Shown piece by piece: positions 5,672 to 12,691 of a stretch of DNA of 22,354 bases (positions are counted from its first letter, which is position 1; each line of letters starts with the position of its first letter). Location: positions 1 through 22,354 of the IMG/VR virus record IMGVR_UViG_3300003410_000051. One strand, given 5' to 3'. The notes beneath the pieces are model-generated. The model saw only the letters and a list, made by a program, of their open reading frames with translations, ran no database searches and was not told the DNA's origin. A program made the position numbers and the translations under genes. Origin of the DNA: a virus.

Positions 5672-7864
5672 ACCTTTGATTCTATTTAATTCTTCTTGTT
5701 CACCAAAGTCTTCGTTGATTTCTGCATACATTGTCTGTAGAGTTTGCTCTGCGTCTTCTTCGTCAGCAATGTTGTAGTCGTCTCCGTTTGCAAGATAGAT
5801 GTCGCCTGTTTTAACATTAACCTGTGCAACTTCTTTACCATTGCTTGCTAATATTGTTACTGTTCCGTCAGCGTTTTTTTCAATATCAGCACCTGGGAAG
5901 TATTCTGGATCTTGTTTTAAGTATTTTAAAAATTCAACTGCTTCAGACTCTTTTTCAGTAATTTCAGAATCTCTATAGCCTTGTATTTCTGCTACTTTGT
6001 TATTGATTTCTTCAATAAACTGTTTAGCATGTTCAATGTACTCTTCACCGTATTCTTTTTCTACCATAGTAAGTACTGCTGTTTCGCCTTTAGGAAACTG
6101 AGCATCTTCGGTACTGAAATATTGTAATACAAATTCAGTAACTGGTATTTTTTTCTTTTCTTCGTCACGAGCTTTTTCTTCGCTTTCTTCTTGTCCTGCT
6201 TCTTTTTCATGATGTTGTGAAAGTTCAATCCAAAGTGCTCTAGGCTTTAATCCAGCTTCGTCTCTTTCCGCATCGTAATCAGCTTTTACTTCGTCTGGTA
6301 TGCTAATTTGCTTGCCTCTGCCTGCATCTAATACAGCTTGTGCAAGTTGTTCTTGATATTTTTCGCTGATACCCATGATGCTCATATAAGTTTTTAAATT
6401 CATGTGTCCTGATATGCCTGGCTTGCCTGGACTAAACTCGTCGTCATATACAGTAATCAAAGGATTTTCATCTGTAGTATTTCTGTCGCCTTCTGGTGCG
6501 TCATCTCTGCCTTCTGCAAACTGCCCCATTAAATCATCGATGCTAGACTCAATTGCTTCATCGTAGCCGCCAAAGTCTTCGTCACCGCCATACAAGTCTT
6601 GATACTCATCGTATGAACTTGGTTGCCCGTCATCGTCGCCGCCTTGATCCTCATAATCGTCACCGTACTGGGCTTTGATTGTTTTTATTGTATTGATTAC
6701 AAGATCGTCCATGTCATTCATACTAGACTTTTCATTTTGATAGATAGTATCAATATCCATTTGAACTTTTTCACCGTACTCGCCTTTTAAGGCAGCTTCG
6801 ATCATATCGTACGCTTCGTCGTCGTCAGTGTCAGCAACTTTCTGTTTGAACTCTTCTGGATCCATTCCTTCACCTAAAAAGTCTTCTGGACCAATTTCTT
6901 CAGCAAGTGTGTTCTCACTTACTAGTTTGTAAATGTAAGGGAATACATCTGCAAGCTCTTCGTTGAACTGACGAATGGTTAACTGATCAATCCAGTTCTC
7001 ACGAACTTCATCTGGAACATCTTCCATTACAGTTGTTTCAAAGTTTTCAAATGACTCTTTGTAGAAGTTTGGTCTTTGTAGTCCTTCTACTGTCTTTTTA
7101 ATAACACTGACACGATCAATAACAGCATCTAGGTAACCGGATAACCCTTCTGCCATTACGCCTGAACGACTCATGTATGTTTTAAACTTTTTAAGACTCG
7201 ATAGTTCTTCTGACAATCCTGTGATATGCTTACCGAAATCATCGTATGGCTTACCGCCTTCTGCTACGTGACGAGCCATTGCTCTTGCACCGTTAAGATG
7301 ACGATAAGGGTATTTAAACTTCTCGCCTTCTGTACTTTCAATGTATATCGAACTAATGCCTTGTGTTCTTGACATAGGTACTTCTGGATTTACATTTGCT
7401 TTGTGCTTGATTACAATACGAGCAGAATCTACATCTTGATAACTTGTTCTGCTAGTTCCGTATAACTTTGATTCGGTCATTTGAGTGTCCCCGGTATTTG
7501 CTAAAAAATTATAATCTCTTTTATTTAGATTAGATTTATTAATATCTCTGATATCAAAATTCAACATACGCTTCTTGGCAAACTGTCTAAGTTCACGTAA
7601 GAAACTGTACCATGTATTTTGTGTTCCTTGATCTTCATTGCTAACGAAATCGTTTGAGTAAGTAACAGTAACGCCATCGTCTTCTGATAGTGCTACACTA
7701 ACTTTACCCAATGATCTTCCTTCTGATGTAAAAGTAAAATCAAAAAATCTAGCATCAGTAGGTTCAGTCACTACTTCACCAGATTCGTTTCCGATTGTTA
7801 AGTTGTTAAATCTGCCTCTTATTTTTGAAAACAGATCTTCTGCTATTTTGTCAAGGTTGTTCAT
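5657..7864 (-). CDS. Large conserved protein of marine T4-like myoviruses, function unknown
   Basis: This protein of about 735 residues has no domain I can assign. The first 300 residues are mixed charge and look folded. They contain TDARFFDFTF, GKVSVALSEDDGV, SNLNKRDYNFL, MTESKLYGTSRTSYQD, GARAMARHVAEGG and WIDQLTIRQFNEELADVFPY. The middle (about 330-470) is very acidic with aspartate runs, and the last 200 residues are glutamate/lysine-rich and probably helical. I recall proteins with this N-terminal region in marine T4-like phages, annotated as hypothetical or structural. The start is placed at the ATG at 7864. A TTG five codons upstream overlaps the terminase stop but has no ribosome site, whereas GATAAATA lies 5 nt before the ATG. 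Sitting between gene 17 and gene 32, it may be a virion component, but that is inference. Confidence 0.85.
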   Translation of the reverse strand: MNNLDKIAEDLFSKIRGRFNNLTIGNESGEVVTEPTDARFFDFTFTSEGRSLGKVSVALSEDDGVTVTYSNDFVSNEDQGTQNTWYSFLRELRQFAKKRMLNFDIRDINKSNLNKRDYNFLANTGDTQMTESKLYGTSRTSYQDVDSARIVIKHKANVNPEVPMSRTQGISSIYIESTEGEKFKYPYRHLNGARAMARHVAEGGKPYDDFGKHITGLSEELSSLKKFKTYMSRSGVMAEGLSGYLDAVIDRVSVIKKTVEGLQRPNFYKESFENFETTVMEDVPDEVRENWIDQLTIRQFNEELADVFPYIYKLVSENTLAEEIGPEDFLGEGMDPEEFKQKVADTDDDEAYDMIEAALKGEYGEKVQMDIDTIYQNEKSSMNDMDDLVINTIKTIKAQYGDDYEDQGGDDDGQPSSYDEYQDLYGGDEDFGGYDEAIESSIDDLMGQFAEGRDDAPEGDRNTTDENPLITVYDDEFSPGKPGISGHMNLKTYMSIMGISEKYQEQLAQAVLDAGRGKQISIPDEVKADYDAERDEAGLKPRALWIELSQHHEKEAGQEESEEKARDEEKKKIPVTEFVLQYFSTEDAQFPKGETAVLTMVEKEYGEEYIEHAKQFIEEINNKVAEIQGYRDSEITEKESEAVEFLKYLKQDPEYFPGADIEKNADGTVTILASNGKEVAQVNVKTGDIYLANGDDYNIADEEDAEQTLQTMYAEINEDFGEQEELNRIKGLAGL

Positions 7865-7869
7865 AGTTG

Positions 7870-7877
7870 TATTTATC
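7870..7877 (-). promoter_or_regulatory. Late-type octamer GATAAATA, 5 nt before ATG
   Basis: GATAAATA is followed by CAACT and the ATG at 7864, and no Shine-Dalgarno is present. It differs from the T4 late consensus at the first base only. It partly overlaps the terminase TGA stop, so its bases are not wholly free of coding constraint. Confidence 0.4.
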
Positions 7878-9456
7878 AATAGTTGTTGCTTATGAAGATA
7901 GGCATTGGCGGTTCATAATCTTCTTCGTGCTCTGCTTGAACAAAAGTATTATACACTCTAGGATCCCAATCTTTGAGTACTGCCATCATTCTTAATGCAA
8001 GCAATGTTGCGCTTATTAAATCATCATTGTGTCCTAGTTTTGCTTGAAAACTAGAGCCTGTTGCTACAAAATTTTTAAGTTCTGATATAAATGGTTTGGA
8101 ATGTATAACCATTTTATCATTTTCGATCATGGTTTTTAGTCGACTACATGCTGTAATTTTTGTAGAGTGTGTTGTGTTAAATCCTTTACGGAACTTACGG
8201 ACATGTCCTTTCCTAATTGGTTCTGATACAAACATTCCTGGAATATTTTCTTCACCAAAGTCATTAATAACAATAAGTGCTGCTTCTCCTATGCCGTTGT
8301 TTTCCACACTCCAATAAATATTATTTGAAACACCAATTTCTGCTTCAATATATTTGCAGATATCTGCAAGTATTCTTATTTGTCCCGGTATAGCAGTTTG
8401 ATTGTGTTGCCATTCTGCTACTTGTTCATAACTAGGTAGTTCAAATACTTGTATAGCAGCATAATCTCCGCCTGTACCCATACTAGGATCAAGTGCTACT
8501 GCGTATGTATATTGACTTGAAGGTTTCTTGTACCAGCGTGTTTGACCCATGTTAAGTATAGGTTTGCCGCCTTCGAGAATGGCAAGTTTAATACTGTTAA
8601 CCAAAGTTTCGTCAAATACTAGAAATTCGCAGCCGTATTCACGACGAAACTTTTCTTCGCCGATGCGTCCAATTTCTTCTTCTTTCCATTTTTCATCACG
8701 ATCAGGATGTTCGTCCCATTGTGCAACAAAACTATGAAAACCATTTATTCCTACTTCAGTTTCGTTGCCATGAGCATCAAACTTTTGTTCTGCTTGTTTC
8801 CAAATAGTAGCAAATGTATCTTCGTCACTGTTAGGTGTGCTGGTAATAATAGCTCTACCACCTGTTGCTAGTGTAGGTGAAATTGATGTCCAAAACTCTT
8901 CCGCAATGTTAGGTTGCACAAATGCAAACTCGTCACAGTATAGTAGCGAGATAGACATACCACGTCCTGTATTGCCTGTTGTTGTTTGTGCAACGATACG
9001 TGATCCGTTTTCGAATTCAATTGATTGTTTGTTGTAACTTGTAACACCTGCTCTAATATGATCTGGACAAGTTTCATAAACATATCGAATACGTGACATA
9101 ATCTCTTGCGCACCTGTGTACTTGTGTGCAGCAACTAGAATGGTTTGGTCTGGATTAAACATTGCATACCAGGCAAGATAGATACTAGCACACGTAGTTT
9201 TACCAGTTTGTCTAGGCATCATGTTAATATTAAATCGATAGTTATGATAGCTATACATTAGACGTAACTGATATTCATACGGATCGAACAACAACTTGCC
9301 TCTTACCGGATGTTGAATGTATGCAAACTTACGAGCAAAATAAAGGTATCCGTTATCAGGATCCATACACTGAGCTAAGTCATTGATTTGCTCTTCTGTG
9401 TATGTTTCTCGTTGATTTGCTTTTTTGGTTAGTACACCGTCTAAACTTTTCGCCAT
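7876..9456 (-). CDS. 17: gp17 large terminase subunit (packaging ATPase and nuclease)
   Basis: This 526-residue protein is the motor that pumps DNA into the prohead and cuts the concatemer. The N-terminal ATPase has Walker A PRQTGKTT at residues 81-88 and Walker B LLYCDE at 171-176, with the catalytic Glu at its end. The coupling motif TSTPN is at 206-210. The C-terminal RNase H-fold nuclease shows ALDPSMGTGGDYAA (Asp323), YWSVENNGIG (Glu385) and GHNDDLISATLLAL (Asp478/479), matching the acidic triad of T4 gp17. It is shorter than T4 gp17 (610 residues). A terminator lies just upstream, and GTTAAATA is 5 nt before the ATG. It is separated from the small subunit gene by three other genes. Confidence 0.97.
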   Translation of the reverse strand: MAKSLDGVLTKKANQRETYTEEQINDLAQCMDPDNGYLYFARKFAYIQHPVRGKLLFDPYEYQLRLMYSYHNYRFNINMMPRQTGKTTCASIYLAWYAMFNPDQTILVAAHKYTGAQEIMSRIRYVYETCPDHIRAGVTSYNKQSIEFENGSRIVAQTTTGNTGRGMSISLLYCDEFAFVQPNIAEEFWTSISPTLATGGRAIITSTPNSDEDTFATIWKQAEQKFDAHGNETEVGINGFHSFVAQWDEHPDRDEKWKEEEIGRIGEEKFRREYGCEFLVFDETLVNSIKLAILEGGKPILNMGQTRWYKKPSSQYTYAVALDPSMGTGGDYAAIQVFELPSYEQVAEWQHNQTAIPGQIRILADICKYIEAEIGVSNNIYWSVENNGIGEAALIVINDFGEENIPGMFVSEPIRKGHVRKFRKGFNTTHSTKITACSRLKTMIENDKMVIHSKPFISELKNFVATGSSFQAKLGHNDDLISATLLALRMMAVLKDWDPRVYNTFVQAEHEEDYEPPMPIFISNNY

Positions 9457-9461
9457 GTATA

Positions 9462-9469
9462 TATTTAAC
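9462..9469 (-). promoter_or_regulatory. Late-type octamer GTTAAATA, 5 nt before ATG
   Basis: GTTAAATA is followed by TATAC and the ATG at 9456. It lies immediately past a strong terminator, so gene 17 needs a new start or read-through. This makes a promoter here more plausible than at sites with no terminator upstream. Confidence 0.5.
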
Positions 9470-9472
9470 CAT

Positions 9473-9497
9473 AAAAAAAGCCCCTTGCGGAGCTTTT
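9473..9497 (-). terminator. Rho-independent terminator with GCAA tetraloop, before gene 17
   Basis: The stem AAAAGCTCC/GGGGCTTTT (one G-T pair) has the GNRA-type loop GCAA and is followed by seven T on the minus strand. It closes the transcript ending with the 60-residue gene. Confidence 0.9.
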
Positions 9498-9500
9498 GAT

Positions 9501-9683
9501 TTATCCTGCGTCAATACAGTTGTTAACTCGTTTGCCGCCTTTCATTTTAGTTGGCTTTGTAGGATGTATTTTCTTACCATCCCAACAAGCTGGTCCGCCT
9601 GCTGGTGATTTTTTACCTTTTTTCTTGTTGCTACTTTTCTTGCCTTTTCTTTCAGCAATATCTATAACTTCAAAAATTTTCAT
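9501..9683 (-). CDS. Small basic conserved phage protein with CW...KGGK...NC motif
   Basis: This 60-residue protein is very lysine-rich in its first half (RKGKKSSNKKKGKKSP). It ends with ACWDGKKIHPTKPTKMKGGK followed by RVNNCIDAG. The pairing of CWxG near the middle with KGGKxVxNC at the end recurs in small proteins and protein tails of marine phages as I remember them; its function is unknown. The two cysteines could form a disulfide or half of a metal site. The start overlaps the stop of the preceding gene in an ATGA junction. A strong terminator follows its own stop directly, so it is the last gene of its transcript. Confidence 0.75.
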   Translation of the reverse strand: MKIFEVIDIAERKGKKSSNKKKGKKSPAGGPACWDGKKIHPTKPTKMKGGKRVNNCIDAG

Positions 9684-11149
9684 TTTTTCTTGCTGCCTTT
9701 TTCAGCAGTAGCCTTTGCAATAGCAGCTCTGCGGTTCTTTAGATACTTGTCTGATTTAGTATTCTCTTCACCGTCATTATCGACATCATCATCTTCTTGG
9801 CCGACAGGATCCATTTTTTCAGCAAGTGCCTTGAGTAGTTGACTCTTGATGCTTTCTACAGCCATTGCATTGTCGCCATCTTGTGCGGCTGCATATGCCT
9901 TTTTCTCGCGATTCAATCCGCCTGATAAATCTTTGTACATGTATTTGGCGTCTTTGTATTCTTCGTCGCCTTCACTGCCTTGTGGTGAGTTAGCCCATTC
10001 AGACATGCCTCTAAAATTATTAAGTATATCGCTGACCATATCGGATCTGTAGTCTTTGGACATATTCATCATATTCAAAACACTTTCTAAATCTAGACTT
10101 TTTAATGCAGCGCCGATGTTTTTGTAGATTTCATCGTCTGATGCATCCTCTGATACACCCATCTTTTTTAATTCTTGAGCAACTGAAGTTGCTGTGTCTT
10201 CACCAGCTTCTTGGACGTCTAACCCAGCATTTTTTCTTATAGAATTTATTTCTACATTTTCGCTAGACTTTTTTTCTACAGGATTATTTTTTGCGAAGTC
10301 TTTAAGTGCCTCGACTGCATCACCAAATGTACAGTCGTCATCAACTCCGCATCTTGGCACAACTGTTTCGTCACCATATACTAAATCTGCATCATCAAAG
10401 TAAACTTCTTCACTATCAACACCTGCCGCTGCTGCAAGTGCATTAGAAACATCTGGTTGATATGCATATTTCATTATACTTGGCATTGATTGTTTACGAT
10501 CATACTTGACTGGTTCTCTTCGCGGTGATTTTCGTGGTTCTGATCCAAATTCAAAACTTTCTGCCTGTCCGCGAAGTTCTGCTCTTGCTTTCTTTAGCAT
10601 TTCAAAATCATCCCCAGCACGAAGACTATCATCGCCTGAGCCAAATGCCATTTGATATAATTCTTTGTCTGAGGCGTTTTTGACTTTTTCCTGCATTTCT
10701 GGGCTGAGCTTCATATCGCTAACAACACCTTCTTCCATACTTTCTTCCTTAGGATCAGCAATGATACTACGTAACTTGCTCATATCAGAATTGATATCTA
10801 GATCAGGTTGATGATCACCGTCCATATCAACGTCTAAGATGCCGTCGCCTTTGTCTAGTTGCTTCGCACCTGAAAGTCCTGCAGATTGCATAAGAGATAA
10901 TAAGTCGTCAACGTGATCTTTACCGCTTGCATTTAGACTTACATTCATTGTAACAGGCTGTCCTTGTGGTTCCTGTGGTGGCATAGCCGCTGGAGGCATT
11001 TGACTTGGAATAGCTGGTACAGGTGCTTCTGACACTGCATTGAAAGATTCTAAGATTGCTTTCATACCGCCGGTGTCTTGTGTGCTTGTTGATTCACCTT
11101 TTTCTGCTGAATCAAAATTCTTTAAAATGTCTAACATGTTGTCGCTCAT
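9680..11149 (-). CDS. Acidic conserved protein with two EF-hand-like aspartate motifs, function unknown
   Basis: This 489-residue protein has no catalytic domain I can name. Residues 45-65 are Pro/Ala/Gln-rich. A compact segment with VTMNVSLNASGKDHVDDLLS (66-85) is familiar from hypothetical proteins of marine phages. Two aspartate motifs resemble calcium-binding loops: DVDMDGDHQPDLD at 106-118 and DVDNDGEENTKSD at 455-467. The second is followed by KYLKNRRAAIAKA and a lysine-rich end. Much of the rest is acidic and predicted helical. It lies between the two terminase genes with GGAAG as its ribosome site and overlaps the next small gene. A scaffold, prohead-core or virion role would fit its acidity and position, but this is a guess. 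Confidence 0.82.
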   Translation of the reverse strand: MSDNMLDILKNFDSAEKGESTSTQDTGGMKAILESFNAVSEAPVPAIPSQMPPAAMPPQEPQGQPVTMNVSLNASGKDHVDDLLSLMQSAGLSGAKQLDKGDGILDVDMDGDHQPDLDINSDMSKLRSIIADPKEESMEEGVVSDMKLSPEMQEKVKNASDKELYQMAFGSGDDSLRAGDDFEMLKKARAELRGQAESFEFGSEPRKSPRREPVKYDRKQSMPSIMKYAYQPDVSNALAAAAGVDSEEVYFDDADLVYGDETVVPRCGVDDDCTFGDAVEALKDFAKNNPVEKKSSENVEINSIRKNAGLDVQEAGEDTATSVAQELKKMGVSEDASDDEIYKNIGAALKSLDLESVLNMMNMSKDYRSDMVSDILNNFRGMSEWANSPQGSEGDEEYKDAKYMYKDLSGGLNREKKAYAAAQDGDNAMAVESIKSQLLKALAEKMDPVGQEDDDVDNDGEENTKSDKYLKNRRAAIAKATAEKGSKKK

Positions 11150-11151
11150 AA

Positions 11152-11721
11152 TTAACTTCCTAGTGGGCTTTTTGAATTTTCTGTGTCGTCAATGTCAGCA
11201 CTTTCGCCTTTTGGAGCACCTTCCATTGGGTCGTTTTCTTTTTCTTTACGAACTTGTTCTAGTTCTTTGAGCAAGTCCATTACACGATTACTGCCTACAG
11301 TGTCTTGTGCAGAGTTTTCAGCTGCACCTTTTTCCATTTCTTCTGTAGTTAGTAATGCTTCATATGGTTCGTTTGATTTTGCTTCTTGATATTCTTCTTG
11401 TGCTTCACCAACTCCGCGAACAATAAGATGGCTTACAGGAATATCACAACAATACGGAATGTACTGTTCTAATACTTGTCTAGTAGTTGGATAGTTTAAA
11501 CTTACTTCAAAGTACGTAACTTCCATGTTTTGCAGTTGTGGGAAATCCAAAGGACGCTCTTGAATAGGAGTTTTCTTACCACTACTCATGTTTGCAACAC
11601 TAAACTTTTGTAATGCTGTTTCTATTTTATCTACGCAACCTTCTGGTAGCTCACCAGCAACTCCAATCTTGAAGTCATAGGTCTTTTTTGATTCTGTTAA
11701 ATATTCTACTAAACTTTTCAT
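11152..11721 (-). CDS. Conserved myovirus protein next to gp16, function unknown
   Basis: This 189-residue protein has a folded-looking first 110 residues. It starts MKSLVEYLTESKKTYDFKIG, includes KKTPIQERPLDFPQLQNMEV, and has a ferredoxin-like alternation of strands and helices (YFEVSLNYPTTRQVLEQYI). The last 80 residues are acidic, Ser/Glu/Lys-rich and probably disordered. I associate this opening pattern with conserved proteins of unknown role in marine T4-like phages. It sits directly after the small terminase gene. The ATG has GATAAATA exactly 5 nt upstream; an AAGGA further up is too far away for normal spacing. A role in packaging or head assembly is suggested only by its neighbours. 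Confidence 0.82.
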   Translation of the reverse strand: MKSLVEYLTESKKTYDFKIGVAGELPEGCVDKIETALQKFSVANMSSGKKTPIQERPLDFPQLQNMEVTYFEVSLNYPTTRQVLEQYIPYCCDIPVSHLIVRGVGEAQEEYQEAKSNEPYEALLTTEEMEKGAAENSAQDTVGSNRVMDLLKELEQVRKEKENDPMEGAPKGESADIDDTENSKSPLGS

Positions 11722-11725
11722 AATA

Positions 11726-12232
11726 TTATTTATCCTTGTCTAACCCTTTTAGACGTTCTAGAAGACTGTTTCTATCAGTTACTACGTAACCTTCTCCATT
11801 GATTAAACCAGCATCTTCAATGGACGAATCCTTGTCCATCTTTTCTTTTTTAAGTTGTAGTTCAACCATCTTGAGTTTTTTATCTAACTTAGCAACTTTA
11901 CTGTCTAGGTTAGTTTTTAAGAAAGTACTAGCAACTTCAAACACTCTGCCTGAGTATCTGCTTTCTACATTCATGCCAAGATCCATTAAATCTTCGTAGG
12001 CTTGCATGGCTTTGTCTGCAACGATGTCCAGTTCTTCATCCGCCATGTCGCCTAGCCCTTTTACTTTAGGCAAGGCTGAAGCAATCTTGTCAAACTCTGC
12101 AATCTCTCTTACAACTTCTTTGTTTTTTTGACTGGGAGTTTTAGGCTTTTCTTTTGCTTGTTCAACAAACTCTTGGTTCTCAGGTAAGTTTAATAAATCT
12201 TCTAGTTTCTTAGTCATAGTTTTTTCCAGCAT
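11726..12232 (-). CDS. 16: gp16 small terminase subunit
   Basis: This 168-residue protein (T4 gp16: 164) recognises viral DNA and stimulates the gp17 motor. The diagnostic stretch is FDKIASALPKVKGL (residues 47-60), AYEDLMDLGMNVESRYSG (78-95), then VFEVASTFLKTNLDSK and KLDKKLKMVELQLKKEKMD. These form the central helical oligomerisation region of T4-type small terminases. The start could be the ATG at 12232 or the one five codons in (12217); neither has a clear ribosome site. A GATAAATA lies 13 nt before the first ATG. Three genes intervene before gene 17, unlike T4, where 16 and 17 are adjacent. Confidence 0.93.
   Translation of the reverse strand: MLEKTMTKKLEDLLNLPENQEFVEQAKEKPKTPSQKNKEVVREIAEFDKIASALPKVKGLGDMADEELDIVADKAMQAYEDLMDLGMNVESRYSGRVFEVASTFLKTNLDSKVAKLDKKLKMVELQLKKEKMDKDSSIEDAGLINGEGYVVTDRNSLLERLKGLDKDK
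11727..11734 (-). promoter_or_regulatory. Late-type octamer GATAAATA, 5 nt before ATG
   Basis: GATAAATA is followed by ATATT and the ATG at 11721. It overlaps the last codons of gene 16 (Asp-Lys-stop), so coding constraint is a possible alternative explanation. Confidence 0.4.
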
Positions 12233-12245
12233 TATATGCTACTAT

Positions 12246-12253
12246 TATTTATC
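12246..12253 (-). promoter_or_regulatory. Late-type octamer GATAAATA upstream of gene 16
   Basis: GATAAATA lies 13 nt before the ATG at 12232 and overlaps the TAA stop of gene 4. The gap also contains ATAGTAGCATATAA, which recurs upstream of the cytidylyltransferase gene at 226-239. Confidence 0.35.
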
Positions 12254-12686
12254 TACGTCTTCCTTGATGGAAAATATCCTTTTCGCTAATGACTCTAAAG
12301 CGTATTCCTTTTTGTTTACACCATGAGTTAGCAGCTTCCCACTTGGCTTGATTCATTACCCAATGTGCTTGATTATGTTTTGATGTGCCTAGTTTTTCTT
12401 TCAGTGTTTGATTTTCTGGTTTGACTTCTATCAGTTCTACTAGTTTTTTACCATTTTTATCTGCATACGCAATAAAGAAGTCTGGTACATATATTGTTTG
12501 CTTGCCGCTTAAAGGATTACGATACGGAATCTTTATTGCTTCACTTGCCCATTTTTCTACACTAGGATGCTCGTCGCAGAACCGCATAAATGCAAACTCC
12601 CAACTTGAACGATAGGTAGGAGTTTTGTTACCCATGTACTTTTCTGGGTTTTTAAGATTAAATTTTCCTTGAGCAAATCTAGACAT
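12249..12686 (-). CDS. 4: gp4-type head completion nuclease
   Basis: This 145-residue protein matches T4 gp4 (150 residues), which completes filled heads before tail joining. It opens with the similar pattern FNLKNPEKYMGNKTPTYRSS and WEFAFMRFCDEHPSVEKWAS. The TnsA-like endonuclease residues are present in order: Glu30 in YRSSWE, Asp69 in VPDF and Glu87-x-Lys89 in IEVKP. An active nuclease that trims protruding packaged DNA ends is therefore plausible, though activity is inferred. It follows the subtilase gene by 5 nt and precedes gene 16. A C-terminal RFRVISEKDIF resembles the WHFEIWTEKTL end of the T4 protein. Confidence 0.92.
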   Translation of the reverse strand: MSRFAQGKFNLKNPEKYMGNKTPTYRSSWEFAFMRFCDEHPSVEKWASEAIKIPYRNPLSGKQTIYVPDFFIAYADKNGKKLVELIEVKPENQTLKEKLGTSKHNQAHWVMNQAKWEAANSWCKQKGIRFRVISEKDIFHQGRRR

Positions 12687-12691
12687 ATCAT

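Noticed and set aside
7865-7879. TTG start giving five extra residues on the 735-residue protein
   Set aside because: No ribosome site, it overlaps the terminase stop, and an ATG with a well-placed late octamer lies just downstream.
9402-9711. Plus-strand open frames across the gene 17 start and terminator
   Set aside because: Composition is that of antisense translation, and the region is explained by the terminator and the 60-residue minus-strand gene.
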